A DNA stretch of 41,229 bases from an uncultured Actinomycetes bacterium (GCA_903894425.1 CAITQC010000011.1:1-41229); one strand, 5' to 3'. Positions 11,187 through 21,545 are shown, numbered from the stretch's first letter. Program-made: numbers and translations. The notes: generated by a model not told the origin, from the letters alone.

Positions 11187-12677
11187 CTACGCCTGTTCGA
11201 CCAATCTTACGAGGGAGCGCATGCTCACACCCGTGCCACCGACGGGGGTATAGCCGTGGGCCTTGGCCTCGTTATAGGCAGGGCCGGCGATATCAAGGTG
11301 TAGCCAGGGCAGTTCATCGCTAACGAACTCTTTTAAGAATAGGCCAGCGACCAACATGCCACCATTCTTATCGCCAATATTTGCAAGATCTGCCACGGGT
11401 GAATCTAAAGATGCTCGAAGTTCGATTGGAAGCGGCATTGGCCAGAACTGTTCACCGCAACTCTTAGCTGCGGCTAAAAATAATTCGCTCAACTGCGCAT
11501 TATTTGTCATAACTGCACTAGTGCGAGTTCCAAGGGCAACAACTTGAGCACCAGTAAGAGTGGCCACATCTATAATTCCATCGAGCTTTTTCTTGCTTGC
11601 CTGCGCCTTAACTAAAGCATCTGCCAAGACCAAGCGGCCTTCAGCATCTGGATTTAATACTTCAACGGTTTTGCCACCAAAGATTGTGATGATGTCACTT
11701 GGACGTGTTGCAGTATCACTTGGCATATTTTCTGCAAGCGGTGCCCAACATTCAATTGCTACCGGTAAGGCAAGTTCAGCGATTGCCAGAGTTGCAGCAC
11801 ATACCGCTGCTGCACCGCTCATATCAGATTTCATCGCTTCCATGCCAAGACCGGGCTTTAGATTCAAACCACCAGTATCAAAAGTGATTCCCTTGCCTAC
11901 AAAAGCAAAACGCTTAGCGTTCTTGTTCTTAGGGGTATATGAAATATGCAACAGACGTGGGGGATTGGCTGAACCCTGTCCAACACCAACAATGCCGCCA
12001 AATCCCTGTGACTTCAACTGTTTTTCATCCCAGATTGTGACTTTAAGTCCAGCTTTCAATCCGCCAGCAGCCTTAATGCTTGCAGTTAATTTCTTTGTAA
12101 ATGAATCTGGCGTTAAATGACTTGGAGGAGTATTTACTAAATCGCGTACTAAATGTGTGTACTTAGCAATAATCGCTGCACGTTTAATTGCAGAGTGTGT
12201 GTTCGCGCTACTGGCTAACTGAGTGAATACTGTTGCAGATTTTAAGGGAGCTTTATGATCATCTTTAGTTGATCCACGGAACTCATTGAAAAGATATGCG
12301 CCAAGGCCTGCCCCTTCGGCAACAGCATAAACAGCAGAAAGATCTTTGGTGGGAAGGGCAAAGGTTGCACTGTTTGTACCAGCCAAGGCCCGAGCAGCAC
12401 TTCCCGAAGCCCTGCGCAAAGTTTCATCGCTATATGTTTTTGTCTTTGCGCCAAGGCCAGTAAAGATAATTAGCCGGGCTGGTCCACCCGGGATTTTTGT
12501 GATTTCATCGGCTTTACCTGTTGCGCCCATTTCAACAAGTGATGCAACAAGAGATTTTGTATCCAGTGCAAGATCGCCAGATTCGATGGCGATAGCGCCC
12601 TTTGTGTTAGTGCTCACAAGTCCTACAACAAGGACATCATCTTTAACTAGGCCATCTGAAACTTTGAGTGTTGTCAT
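11187..12677 (-). CDS. pepA: Leucyl aminopeptidase (M17)
   Basis: NPDAEGRLVLADAL signature, GKGITFDTGGLNLKP, KSDMSGAAAV; start chosen at Met 12677 (MTTLKVSDG). Confidence 0.94.
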   Translation of the reverse strand: MTTLKVSDGLVKDDVLVVGLVSTNTKGAIAIESGDLALDTKSLVASLVEMGATGKADEITKIPGGPARLIIFTGLGAKTKTYSDETLRRASGSAARALAGTNSATFALPTKDLSAVYAVAEGAGLGAYLFNEFRGSTKDDHKAPLKSATVFTQLASSANTHSAIKRAAIIAKYTHLVRDLVNTPPSHLTPDSFTKKLTASIKAAGGLKAGLKVTIWDEKQLKSQGFGGIVGVGQGSANPPRLLHISYTPKNKNAKRFAFVGKGITFDTGGLNLKPGLGMEAMKSDMSGAAAVCAATLAIAELALPVAIECWAPLAENMPSDTATRPSDIITIFGGKTVEVLNPDAEGRLVLADALVKAQASKKKLDGIIDVATLTGAQVVALGTRTSAVMTNNAQLSELFLAAAKSCGEQFWPMPLPIELRASLDSPVADLANIGDKNGGMLVAGLFLKEFVSDELPWLHLDIAGPAYNEAKAHGYTPVGGTGVSMRSLVRLVEQA

Positions 12678-12716
12678 AGGTGCCAGAGTAATAGATGTCT
12701 TGGTAGGTTTCACGCC

Positions 12717-13805
12717 ATGAAGCATTCACCTTTACACGAAAAGCACCTGTCCCGTAATGCCAAGATGGCAGATTTTGGTGGGTGGTTAATGCCCATTGAA
12801 TACCCCGGAGCCGGAGTACTGGCAGAGCATGCCGCTGTCCGTGAAAAAGTTGGAATCTTTGATGTGTCACATCTTGGCAAGGCAAGCGTCAAGGGGCCGG
12901 GTGCTCTCGAATTTCTTAATTCAATGTTCACTAATGATCTTAATCGCATAGAAAATGGATCGGCGCAATATACATTGCTTTGTACACCCGCCGGTGGAGT
13001 AGTTGATGACCTCATTGTCTATCGCAATGCGCCAGATGATTTCTTTCTAGTTCCTAATGCATCCAATGCAACCGATGTTGTTAAGGTACTTCGAGAACAT
13101 GTACCTGCAGGGATAGAGATTGTGAATCTTCATCTGGAATATGCAGTTATCGCACTCCAAGGTCCGTTGGCTCCACAAGTAATGCAATCACTTGGAGTAA
13201 ATACCGAGATTGACTACATGGCTTTTGAAACGGTAAGCGTTGGTGGGGCAGAAGTTATTTTGTGTCGCACGGGCTACACAGGCGAACTCGGCTATGAGCT
13301 TTTACCAAAAGTTGGCGATGCTTCAAATGTTTGGGATGCAATTGTTGAAGCGATCGAACCAGTTGCAGGATTGGTCTGCGGATTAGGCGCCCGAGATACT
13401 TTGCGCACCGAAATGGGATATCCGCTTCACGGTCACGAACTTTCACTTGAAATCACGCCAGTTGAAGCAAGTGCGTCATGGGCAATCGGTTGGGATAAGG
13501 GCGATTTTCTAGGCAGCGATATCTTGCGCTCACAGAAATCTGCTGGGCCAAAGCGACGCAGCGTTGCAATAAAATCATTGGATAGAGGAATCCCGCGCGG
13601 TGGAATGTCAGTTAAATCAGATGAAGGCACACCACTTGGCGAAATAACCAGTGGAACTTTTTCACCATCTCTAAAAGTCGGCATCGGAATCGCGCTGCTT
13701 GACTCGTCGGTCAAAGTTGGAGACAAGCTGATTATCGATGTGCGCGGTCGCGACTCGATGGTAGAAGTTGTAAAACTTCCCTTTATGCCTTCGCACGTTC
13801 GCTAA
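12717..13805 (+). CDS. gcvT: Aminomethyltransferase, glycine cleavage system T protein
   Basis: GIFDVSHLGKASVKGPGALEFLN, CRTGYTGELGYEL, GARDTLRTEMGYPLHGHEL motifs. Confidence 0.96.
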   Translation: MKHSPLHEKHLSRNAKMADFGGWLMPIEYPGAGVLAEHAAVREKVGIFDVSHLGKASVKGPGALEFLNSMFTNDLNRIENGSAQYTLLCTPAGGVVDDLIVYRNAPDDFFLVPNASNATDVVKVLREHVPAGIEIVNLHLEYAVIALQGPLAPQVMQSLGVNTEIDYMAFETVSVGGAEVILCRTGYTGELGYELLPKVGDASNVWDAIVEAIEPVAGLVCGLGARDTLRTEMGYPLHGHELSLEITPVEASASWAIGWDKGDFLGSDILRSQKSAGPKRRSVAIKSLDRGIPRGGMSVKSDEGTPLGEITSGTFSPSLKVGIGIALLDSSVKVGDKLIIDVRGRDSMVEVVKLPFMPSHVR

Positions 13806-14583
13806 ATTCAATCGGCGCCATAAAAGCTGCTCGAGTATGAGTTCTTCTCAATGCAGATAGAACCGACGTTCCCGATAGCGCTAGTAACGCTGCAGTAAAT
13901 ATGGCGCGGGGAATGTCCCATGCCATAGAGGTTGCAAAGTGGAAAATGATAAAGCGATATAGGTTTTCGCTGACCGCACCACTGGCTAAATACGATAACT
14001 GTGTATCACCGCCCAAGGCCCATGGCCAAAACTGTAGATCCATCAACAATCCAAATGCCTCGGCCGCAATTACTCCGAAGATTATCAAAAGCGCTATTTC
14101 ACTTTTTCCACGAACTTTCTTTCCTGGAATAAATCCAGCGGCCATTCCAATCCATGCTGCTGCAAAAATCTGATAGCCAAGCCATGGACCTAAGCCACCG
14201 GTCAGTAGGGCAGAAACAAACATTGATGTTAAACCCAAGAGAAAACCAAATGAAGGCCCAAAGACTCGAGCGCTTAGAATTAAAATAAACCACATCGGTT
14301 CGATTCCCACTGCTCCAGCACCAAGAGGGCGAAGGGCTGCTATTAGCGCTGACAAAACTCCTAATAATGCAACGGATTTAGCATCGAGGAGTGAGTTCGA
14401 GATCTGAATAATCACGAGTAAAAAAGATATTGAAACTGCAATCCAAAAGAAGATCTGTGTTCTAGGAAGAGATTGTCCGCTATAAAAAAAGGGCCAAAGA
14501 AAACCTGACAGAGAGATTAATGAAGCTAGCGCAAGCACGAAAGTTGCGACCGGGGAGAAGCGAACAATATCTGGTGTGCGCAT
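13783..14583 (-). CDS. ECF transporter S component (probable cobalamin/precursor substrate subunit)
   Basis: Multi-TM protein, 266 aa, ALRPLGAGAVGIEPMWFILILSARVFGPSFGFLLG typical of ECF S components; adjacent to EcfA and EcfT; operon headed by a cobalamin riboswitch. Confidence 0.85.
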   Translation of the reverse strand: MRTPDIVRFSPVATFVLALASLISLSGFLWPFFYSGQSLPRTQIFFWIAVSISFLLVIIQISNSLLDAKSVALLGVLSALIAALRPLGAGAVGIEPMWFILILSARVFGPSFGFLLGLTSMFVSALLTGGLGPWLGYQIFAAAWIGMAAGFIPGKKVRGKSEIALLIIFGVIAAEAFGLLMDLQFWPWALGGDTQLSYLASGAVSENLYRFIIFHFATSMAWDIPRAIFTAALLALSGTSVLSALRRTHTRAAFMAPIEFSERAKA

Positions 14584-16191
14584 TTATTCTCGTCCTTCAA
14601 TCGCGCGCACTACATCGGCAACCGTAAGCCAAGGCTGGGGAGCCATAATTTTTGAAACTTGCGGAGCAAATGCTGGCGATGAAAGAAGGACATCAATAGT
14701 TGGGCCATCAGCCACGATCTCGCCATCTGCGATAAAGATTGTTCTGGTGGCAAGTTCGGCAACAAGTTCAACATCATGTGTTGCAATGATTACGCTTCGA
14801 TTGAATGTGCGAGCAAAGTCAACAAGGATTTTCGTTAGAACTCTCTTGGCCTGATAATCCAAACCTCGCGTTGGTTCATCCATGATGAGTAATCGAGGAT
14901 TGGCTGATAGAACAACGCTGAGCGCAAGACCTAAGCGCTGACCCTCGGATAGATCACGCGGATGGGCACTTGCCGAGATTCCGGGTACAAGTTGAGCTAG
15001 AAGGGCAAATGTTGTGCCGGAATCAACTTGGTTGTCGTTGTCAGCTTGTTGGCATTCAATGGTAACTGATTGTCCGTATAACAAATCACTTGGCTCCTGC
15101 GGAATGAATCCAACATTTTCACGGCGTAATTTACTATGTAGCTTCTGCGAGTTGATTCCATTGACTATAACTTCTCCGTAGGCGTTATCACTCACACCAG
15201 CGATTGCACGTAACAAAGAACTTTTTCCTGCACCATTGCGACCCATAATTGCAACGATTTCATTTTCATAGATCATGGTCGATATTGCATTAACGGCATT
15301 CTTTCCGTTGTAGGAAACCGTTAGGTCACTGATTGAAACGAAGGGCTTGATTGATGGTGCGGTGTGAGCCGGCTTTGTAATCTCAAACCCATCCCTAAAC
15401 TCTGTAGTCATTCTGCGCATCTGGCGCACGGAGACACCAATCTCTTTAAGCCCAAGGGCCCGAGCGAGTTCAACAATTGGGGGAGCTATTGGTGAGTTCA
15501 TCAAAATATCTTCGGGCCTACCAATCATGGCCTTTCCTGCCCCATTAATATGAACTATTCGGTCTGCAAATTGAATAACTCGCTCTAATTTATGTTCTGC
15601 AATCACGACCGTAAGACCTAAATCATGTACGAGGCGATGCAGGATAGATAGAACTTCTTCGGCTGCAATTGGATCCAAAGCGCTAGTTGGTTCATCAAGA
15701 ACTAGAACTTTAGGATGAGCAACAAGGGCGCTAGCAATAGCTACACGTTGTTGTTCACCGCCACTTAATGTTGCAATCGCTCGAGAGCGCAGTTGTGAGA
15801 GTGAGATTAGGTCTAGTACTTCTTCAACTCGTTTGCGCATCGTGTCATTGGAGAGATTCAGCGCCTCCATCCCAAAGACCAACTCTTCTTCAACGGTGTC
15901 GGCCACGAAGCCGTTAGCAGGGTTTTGACCAACAATTCCAATGAGATGAGCAAGTGATCCAGGTTTAACCGTTGCCGTAGATATTCCATCAACAGTTATG
16001 TCTCCAGCCAGAATTCCACCGGTGTGGTGCGGAACCAGGCCATTAATCAATCGCAAGAGCGAGGACTTGCCAGAGCCCGTTGGCCCAATGACTAGAACTA
16101 ACTCACCTTCGGTAATCTCCAGATTTAAATCTTCGATAACCGTTGTAGTTGAGTTTGGATATATGAGTGAAACGTTTGAGAACTTGATCAT
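14584..16191 (-). CDS. ECF transporter ATPase with two fused ABC domains (EcfA-EcfA')
   Basis: Two Walker A (GPTGSGKSS, GRNGAGKSS), two signatures (LSGGEQQR, LSEGQRLG), two Walker B (VLVLDEPTSALD, LLIMDEPTRGLD). Confidence 0.94.
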   Translation of the reverse strand: MIKFSNVSLIYPNSTTTVIEDLNLEITEGELVLVIGPTGSGKSSLLRLINGLVPHHTGGILAGDITVDGISTATVKPGSLAHLIGIVGQNPANGFVADTVEEELVFGMEALNLSNDTMRKRVEEVLDLISLSQLRSRAIATLSGGEQQRVAIASALVAHPKVLVLDEPTSALDPIAAEEVLSILHRLVHDLGLTVVIAEHKLERVIQFADRIVHINGAGKAMIGRPEDILMNSPIAPPIVELARALGLKEIGVSVRQMRRMTTEFRDGFEITKPAHTAPSIKPFVSISDLTVSYNGKNAVNAISTMIYENEIVAIMGRNGAGKSSLLRAIAGVSDNAYGEVIVNGINSQKLHSKLRRENVGFIPQEPSDLLYGQSVTIECQQADNDNQVDSGTTFALLAQLVPGISASAHPRDLSEGQRLGLALSVVLSANPRLLIMDEPTRGLDYQAKRVLTKILVDFARTFNRSVIIATHDVELVAELATRTIFIADGEIVADGPTIDVLLSSPAFAPQVSKIMAPQPWLTVADVVRAIEGRE

Positions 16192-16934
16192 GATAATCCC
16201 ACCATCAATAATCCAGTTGCTATTACGGCAACATCAATTCGAGCCCAGTTAATTGGGCGATAACGCGAACGCTTTCTGCTTATCCCATAGCCTCGAGAAT
16301 CCATCGCTGCGGCAAGGTCTAAAGAGCGAGCCAGGGATTCTTCTAATAGCGGAATTGCAATTCGTTTAAAGGATTTCAAACCGCGGGTTCTTTGACCGCG
16401 CAATCTTTGTGCCATTCGTATCCGTGAAACTGCAGACACTAACTGCGGAAGTACCGAAGTTGCAATTACAACAGATACGCCAAACTCATAAAGATAAATG
16501 GGTAGAACTCTTAGCAATCGATGAGGACTTGTAAGTGATGCAGCAGCACCAAATATTACGATCATTGAGCAAATGACAACGCCTTCAGATATTGAGGAAC
16601 TTAATCGCTCAAGTGTGACGTCTCCACCGATGCGAATTCCCGGCATCCAGTGGGGAAGCGGCAACACTGGTAGCCTGAATAAGACCGTTCCTGGTATTGG
16701 AACGCCAATGAGGAGTCCAATTACTGCGCGCACGGTGATAATCCAAATCGCTAATTTAAGCGTCCAGTTGAATGAACGGCCCCATGGTGCATTTTCTCTT
16801 GTTGTGAAAACTATTACCGACATAACACCCACTGCCGTTATGGCAAACCACGGTGCATTAACACGTACAACAGCCGTTGCAAGAGTCAATGAAAATATCC
16901 ACCATGTAAATGGGTGAAATGTCGGCTTTTTCAC
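16188..16934 (-). CDS. ECF transporter transmembrane component EcfT
   Basis: Multi-TM, with a C-terminal ARSLDLAAAMDSRGYG segment containing the SRG motif (AARG-like) of EcfT; overlaps EcfA by 4 bp. Confidence 0.88.
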   Translation of the reverse strand: MKKPTFHPFTWWIFSLTLATAVVRVNAPWFAITAVGVMSVIVFTTRENAPWGRSFNWTLKLAIWIITVRAVIGLLIGVPIPGTVLFRLPVLPLPHWMPGIRIGGDVTLERLSSSISEGVVICSMIVIFGAAASLTSPHRLLRVLPIYLYEFGVSVVIATSVLPQLVSAVSRIRMAQRLRGQRTRGLKSFKRIAIPLLEESLARSLDLAAAMDSRGYGISRKRSRYRPINWARIDVAVIATGLLMVGLS

Positions 16935-16940
16935 TTTCGA

Positions 16941-17474
16941 TTACTTTGTTTTGATCAATGCTTTAGGTGTAGCGATTTCCAGTCCGCATTCTTTTGCAGG
17001 ATATCCTGATAGCCCGCAGATTAATCCAGATGAGCCAGCACGAATTTTTACAATCTGACCTAGTACGTCGATGCCTTGTGACGTCTTTGCCGTGCGAACA
17101 CAAGTTGTGACTATCTTCCTTGGCTTTTCACCTTTAGGTGCCCAAGTTTTGGAACCAAAATCAATTACTAAGGCGATTCGCTTGGTGTCTTTGTCAGCTC
17201 TTTCGCCGGCACAGATCGTTGCAAAATTGGGCTTAACTGCAGGAACACGAGATGGAACATCATCACTGCTAAAAACAAATGACCAACCTTCAACAGCTCC
17301 ATCTGCAATATCAACAGTTGGTCCGGTCATTGCCGCACTCCATTTTGTTGCTCCAGGTGCTGATTGGAAGTATCCCCAATAGCGCCATCCTTTTGTTGCC
17401 GCTTCTGCTTGTGGAACAAAAAGAATCGATGTTGCCAGAATTAATATTGAAACAAGTAGTGATTTGAACTTCAT
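16941..17474 (-). CDS. Secreted SCO2322-family protein, first gene of the ECF operon
   Basis: Signal peptide MKFKSLLVSILILATSILFVPQAEA; KGWRYWGYFQ...WSAAMTGPTVDIADGAVEGWSFVF; start at ATG 17474 after the riboswitch. Confidence 0.8.
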   Translation of the reverse strand: MKFKSLLVSILILATSILFVPQAEAATKGWRYWGYFQSAPGATKWSAAMTGPTVDIADGAVEGWSFVFSSDDVPSRVPAVKPNFATICAGERADKDTKRIALVIDFGSKTWAPKGEKPRKIVTTCVRTAKTSQGIDVLGQIVKIRAGSSGLICGLSGYPAKECGLEIATPKALIKTK

Positions 17475-17519
17475 TGCTGTGGGGCCTCTCGAATGTGAAA
17501 GAGTCTCACAGGGAGCAGT

Positions 17520-17685
17520 ACCGCGCGAAGACGAGAAAGAAACTCTCGCAGACATGAGGACCACACCCCGCAAACCTCGGCGGGTGTTTGTCTAAAACCA
17601 TCCATTAGGTAATCCGACTTTACGGTTGCGGGTCAGTGTCGGAGTTTCACCGAACTTCCCCTAATGAAGGGCGTATTAAGTTGTG
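17520..17685 (-). ncRNA. Cobalamin (AdoCbl/B12) riboswitch
   Basis: Minus-strand reads GGGGAAGTTCGGTGAAACTCCGACACTGACCCGCAACCGTAAAGTCGG, matching the B12-box core (GGGAA..GGTG.AA.TCC..CTG.CCCGCAAC.GT); lies directly upstream of the SCO2322/ECF operon; boundaries approximate. Confidence 0.92.
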
Positions 17686-17749
17686 AGCGAAGGCAACCAC
17701 ATTGCATTCAAGTTGGCAACAGGGCGCGCTTAGTTCTAGAGTCAACACC

Positions 17750-18751
17750 ATGGAATATCGTCGCCTTGGCAGTACTGGAATGTATGTATCCGAGATTTCT
17801 TATGGAAACTGGATAACTCACGGCTCACAAGTTGAAGCCGACTCAGCGATTAAATGCGTAAAGACCGCATTGGATTGCGGAATCACCACATTTGATACGG
17901 CCGATGTTTATGCGGGCACAAAAGCTGAAAGCGTTTTAGGTAAAGCTCTTAAGGGAGTTCGCCGCGAGTCATATGAACTCTTTACCAAGGTCTATTGGCC
18001 CACTGGCACGGGTAAAAATGATCGCGGTCTATCCCGAAAACACATCATCGAATCATGCAACGCATCTCTTAAGCGCTTGCAGACAGACCATATTGATCTG
18101 TATCAGATGCACCGCTTTGATTATGAAACACCCCTTGAAGAGTCTTTAAGCGCATTTGACGATTTAATTCGCGCAGGCAAGGTTCATTATATTGGTTTTT
18201 CCGAATGGACTGCTCAACAAATTGCTGCAGCATTAAAGATTCAAGATGATCGTGGTTATAACCGATTTGTATCTAGCCAGCCTCAATACTCAGCGCTATG
18301 GCGAGTTATCGAAGCAGAGGTTGTGCCGCTCTGCGTTAAAGAAGGCATAGGACAAATTGTGTGGTCACCTATGGCTCAAGGAGTATTAACTGGAAAGTAT
18401 CTTCCAGGAAAGAAACCACCAACAGGTTCGCGAGCTACCGATAAAAAAGGTGGCGCAGGCATGATCTCCAAGTGGATGCGAGAAGATGTTTTGACAGCAG
18501 TACAAAAGCTCAAGCCAATCGCTGATAAGGCTGGTATTACGATGTCGCAGTTATCTATCGCTTGGGTTTTACAAAACCCAAATGTTTCAACTGCAATTGT
18601 TGGCGCCACAAAGCCTTCTCAGGTAAAAGAGAATGTAAAGGCCTCAGGAATTAAACTCGATGCAGATACGATGAAAGCGATCGATACTGCTTTAGGCAAA
18701 CTGCCTGAAATGGACCCAACTCAAAACATAAGTCCAAATCCTCGCGCTTAG
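17750..18751 (+). CDS. Aldo/keto reductase (Kv-beta/YghZ-like)
   Basis: MEYRRLGSTGMYVSEISYGNW, FDTADVYAGTKAESVLGKAL, DHIDLYQMHRFD motifs; start at Met 17750. Confidence 0.92.
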   Translation: MEYRRLGSTGMYVSEISYGNWITHGSQVEADSAIKCVKTALDCGITTFDTADVYAGTKAESVLGKALKGVRRESYELFTKVYWPTGTGKNDRGLSRKHIIESCNASLKRLQTDHIDLYQMHRFDYETPLEESLSAFDDLIRAGKVHYIGFSEWTAQQIAAALKIQDDRGYNRFVSSQPQYSALWRVIEAEVVPLCVKEGIGQIVWSPMAQGVLTGKYLPGKKPPTGSRATDKKGGAGMISKWMREDVLTAVQKLKPIADKAGITMSQLSIAWVLQNPNVSTAIVGATKPSQVKENVKASGIKLDADTMKAIDTALGKLPEMDPTQNISPNPRA

Positions 18752-19278
18752 TTGACGACATCTCCTACTTTGGTCTGTGGGTGTGGAGCGCGTAAACGAC
18801 GCATTTGTGTTGAGCGCAGCCATGCGTACATGCCTAAGCCTTTAGTGCTCGCAGCTGGATACTTAGCATGAACTAATCGTTGAACTTTGCGACCTAAGAA
18901 AAATCCATCACCTACTGCAATAAGTAGCACCACATACATCAAGGCGATTGCACCGAACTGAATAGCAGGAATTTGAATGAGTGTCAGAACCAGTACCAGG
19001 AAAATAATCGGCAGGAAGTATTCACCGATAGATCGACGGGCATCGACGTAGTTACGGACAAAGCGGCGTTCAGGACCGCGATCACGGGCTGGAAGTGCGC
19101 TCTCTTCTCCGCGAAGGTAAGCGGCTCGCGAACCAACACGATCTTGGCGGGCAGCTAACTTCTGTGCTCGCTTCTGCTCCTTGGTGACAACAGGGGATAG
19201 GGAAGAGATCTTCACCTTTGCCTGAGCATCTTTGCGCTTTGGAGTAGGACGGCCCTTGCCAGTTGATTCAGTAGTCAT
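18748..19278 (-). CDS. DUF3043-family membrane protein
   Basis: GKGRPTPKRKDAQ N-terminus, RRFVRNYVDARRSIGEYFLP, two TM helices. Confidence 0.85.
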   Translation of the reverse strand: MTTESTGKGRPTPKRKDAQAKVKISSLSPVVTKEQKRAQKLAARQDRVGSRAAYLRGEESALPARDRGPERRFVRNYVDARRSIGEYFLPIIFLVLVLTLIQIPAIQFGAIALMYVVLLIAVGDGFFLGRKVQRLVHAKYPAASTKGLGMYAWLRSTQMRRLRAPHPQTKVGDVVN

Positions 19279-19356
19279 GGGCCTAACTATAGAGCCAAGT
19301 CATAACTCGCGAAGGGGCATGCCGGCAGGTAGGATTTGGGCAAACAAGGAGAGAAA

Positions 19357-19701
19357 ATGACTACAGAAGTTACAACCACAGGATTAGCTCTAACCGATGT
19401 CGCTGCTGCAAAAGTAGCTGCTTTGCTGGCCCAAGAAGGTCGCGATGATTTGAACCTGCGCGTTGCTGTACAACCAGGAGGTTGTTCAGGACTTCGCTAT
19501 CAGCTCTACTTTGATGACCGTAACCAAGAGGGCGATATTGTCCGCGAATTTGGTGCTGTCAAAGTTGTAGTCGACAAAATGAGCGATCCTTATTTAATGG
19601 GTGCAACTGTTGATTTTGTTGACACTATTGAAAAGCAGGGCTTTACAATCGATAACCCAAATGCGCAAGGTTCTTGTGCATGCGGCGATTCATTTAACTA
19701 A
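19357..19701 (+). CDS. erpA: HesB/ErpA-type iron-sulfur cluster insertion protein
   Basis: A-type carrier cysteines: GGCSGLRYQLYFDD and GSCACGDSF; start at internal Met 19357. Confidence 0.94.
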   Translation: MTTEVTTTGLALTDVAAAKVAALLAQEGRDDLNLRVAVQPGGCSGLRYQLYFDDRNQEGDIVREFGAVKVVVDKMSDPYLMGATVDFVDTIEKQGFTIDNPNAQGSCACGDSFN

Positions 19702-19732
19702 CTAAAGCTCTCTTACGCTCTAGTATCGCTAC

Positions 19733-20710
19733 ATGAAAATCGGTGTAGCGGGTTCAGTGGGTCTTGATCATTTAATGACTTTCTCAGGAAAGTTCACCGA
19801 CTCATTTGTCGCGGGTTCGCTAGAAAAAGTCTCACTCTCTTTTCTTGTAGACAGTCTTGATGTGCGCCGTGGAGGATGTGCGGCCAATATCTGTTATGGA
19901 ATGGGTGTCCTTGGTTTAAACCCTGTTCTCATCGCCGCCGTTGGTAAAGATTGGGCAGATTATGAAGCCTGGCTTTCACGTCATGGCGTAGATACTTCAC
20001 ACGCCTTAGTTTCAAAGGATTTGTATACCGCTCACTTTATGGTGACAACCGATGACGATCTCAATCAGATTGCATCGTTTTTTCCAGGAGCAATGAGTGA
20101 GGCCCGAAATATTGAACTTGGTCCGATCATGGATAAAACGGGACGATTCGACATGGTTGTTATTTCACCGGATGATCCTGAAGCGATGTTGCACCACTCT
20201 GATGTCTGTCGCAATGAGGCAATTGCATTTGCAGCCGATCCATCTCAACAAATGGCCCGTATGTCGGGGGAAGAAATCAAACTTCTAATCGATGGTGCTT
20301 CCTATCTATTTTTAAATGAATACGAATTAGCGTTAGCAATGCAAAAAACAGGGTGGAGCGATGCGCAGATTCTGGAGCATGTAAAAGTCCGAGTGGTGAC
20401 ATTGGGTTCTAAGGGTGCCAAAGTAGAAAGCGCATCAGGGGAGTTCGTGCAGGTCGGGGTTCCTCAAGAAAAATCAAAGACAGATCCAACAGGTGTTGGT
20501 GACTCCTTTAGATCTGGCTTTATCGCAGGTCTGGCCTGGGGCCTTAGCCACGAGCGCTGCGCCCAGTTGGGATCACTGATCGCCACATATGTCATTGAGA
20601 CTATGGGCACCCAGGAGTATCGATTTACTAGCCAGGAGTTTCTAGCCCGTTTTCAGGGGGCATATGGCCCAGATGCCGCCGCCGAGATAGCCCCGCATCT
20701 GAATTTTTAG
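19733..20710 (+). CDS. adoK: PfkB-family carbohydrate/adenosine kinase (AdoK-like)
   Basis: SLSFLVDSLDVRRGGCAANICYGMGVLG, ADPSQQMARMSGEEI, TDPTGVGDSFRSGF; strong recalled resemblance to actinobacterial adenosine kinase. Confidence 0.85.
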   Translation: MKIGVAGSVGLDHLMTFSGKFTDSFVAGSLEKVSLSFLVDSLDVRRGGCAANICYGMGVLGLNPVLIAAVGKDWADYEAWLSRHGVDTSHALVSKDLYTAHFMVTTDDDLNQIASFFPGAMSEARNIELGPIMDKTGRFDMVVISPDDPEAMLHHSDVCRNEAIAFAADPSQQMARMSGEEIKLLIDGASYLFLNEYELALAMQKTGWSDAQILEHVKVRVVTLGSKGAKVESASGEFVQVGVPQEKSKTDPTGVGDSFRSGFIAGLAWGLSHERCAQLGSLIATYVIETMGTQEYRFTSQEFLARFQGAYGPDAAAEIAPHLNF

Positions 20711-20795
20711 CTACAAAAAGCTGTGATGCGAACCACCGGGGCGGCGAGTTAATCAGGTGCAACGCAAGCGCGTTTTGCGCTCTATCCTTACCCCC

Positions 20796-21545
20796 ATGTC
20801 GCTAACAAAGCTCAAGGGCCTACGCACCCTTCTCCTTCTGGCCCCGGTTCTTGTGCTCACGGGATGTTCCAAAGTTTCCGGTCTTGGCTATGAAGAAGGA
20901 CTTTCAAGCGTTAATGACCAATCCTTGTCACTGTGGCAAGGAGCATGGATTACTGCAGGTGTCGTTGGAGTCATCACTCTCATTTTGATTTTGTGGCCTG
21001 CGGTATTTCATCGTGGGAAAAAAGATGGACCGGAGTTTCCAAAGCAGACTCAGTACAACGTTCCAATTGAAATTGTTTACACAGTTATCCCTTTTATTAT
21101 TGTCGCGGTTCTTTTTTATTACACAGCGAAAAAAGAAACAGTGATTTCTGCACATACAGATACCTACAAGCACGAGATCACTGTCGAAGGAATTCAATGG
21201 TCGTGGCAGTTTGGATATCCAGAAGCTGGAGCTGATGCACTGGTTACAGGAACTCCTGCACAACCTCCTGTTCTTTATGTTCCCATGGGCGAGAAAGTGC
21301 GTTACACGATTACCTCAAATGATGTAGTTCATGGATTCTGGATCCCAGCGTTCATGATTCAAATGCAGAACCTTCCAGGGGTAACAAATCATCTTGAATT
21401 TACTGCCAATAAACTTGGCGATTTCCCAGGTCGTTGCAATATTTTGTGCGGCCGCAATCATTCGCAGATGTTATTTACAGTTCGTGTAGTGACACCAGAT
21501 CAGTACAAGGCTTATCTTGAAACCTTTAAGGGGAGCGCAGCATGA
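20796..21545 (+). CDS. ctaC: Cytochrome c oxidase subunit II (aa3), lipoprotein signal
   Basis: [11 protein letters not shown] lipobox; CuA motif [14 protein letters not shown]; start at 20796 or 20757. Confidence 0.95.
   Translation: MSLTKLKGLRTLLLLAPVLVLTGCSKVSGLGYEEGLSSVNDQSLSLWQGAWITAGVVGVITLILILWPAVFHRGKKDGPEFPKQTQYNVPIEIVYTVIPFIIVAVLFYYTAKKETVISAHTDTYKHEITVEGIQWSWQFGYPEAGADALVTGTPAQPPVLYVPMGEKVRYTITSNDVVHGFWIPAFMIQMQNLPGVTNHLEFTANKLGDFPGRCNILCGRNHSQMLFTVRVVTPDQYKAYLETFKGSAA

Noticed and set aside
11560-12120. 186-aa plus-strand ORF
   Set aside because: Antisense to the well-supported leucyl aminopeptidase gene, no recognisable domain.
12678-12716. Glycine riboswitch upstream of gcvT
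   Set aside because: The pepA-gcvT divergent gap is about 40 bp, too short for a glycine aptamer, and no motif is visible.
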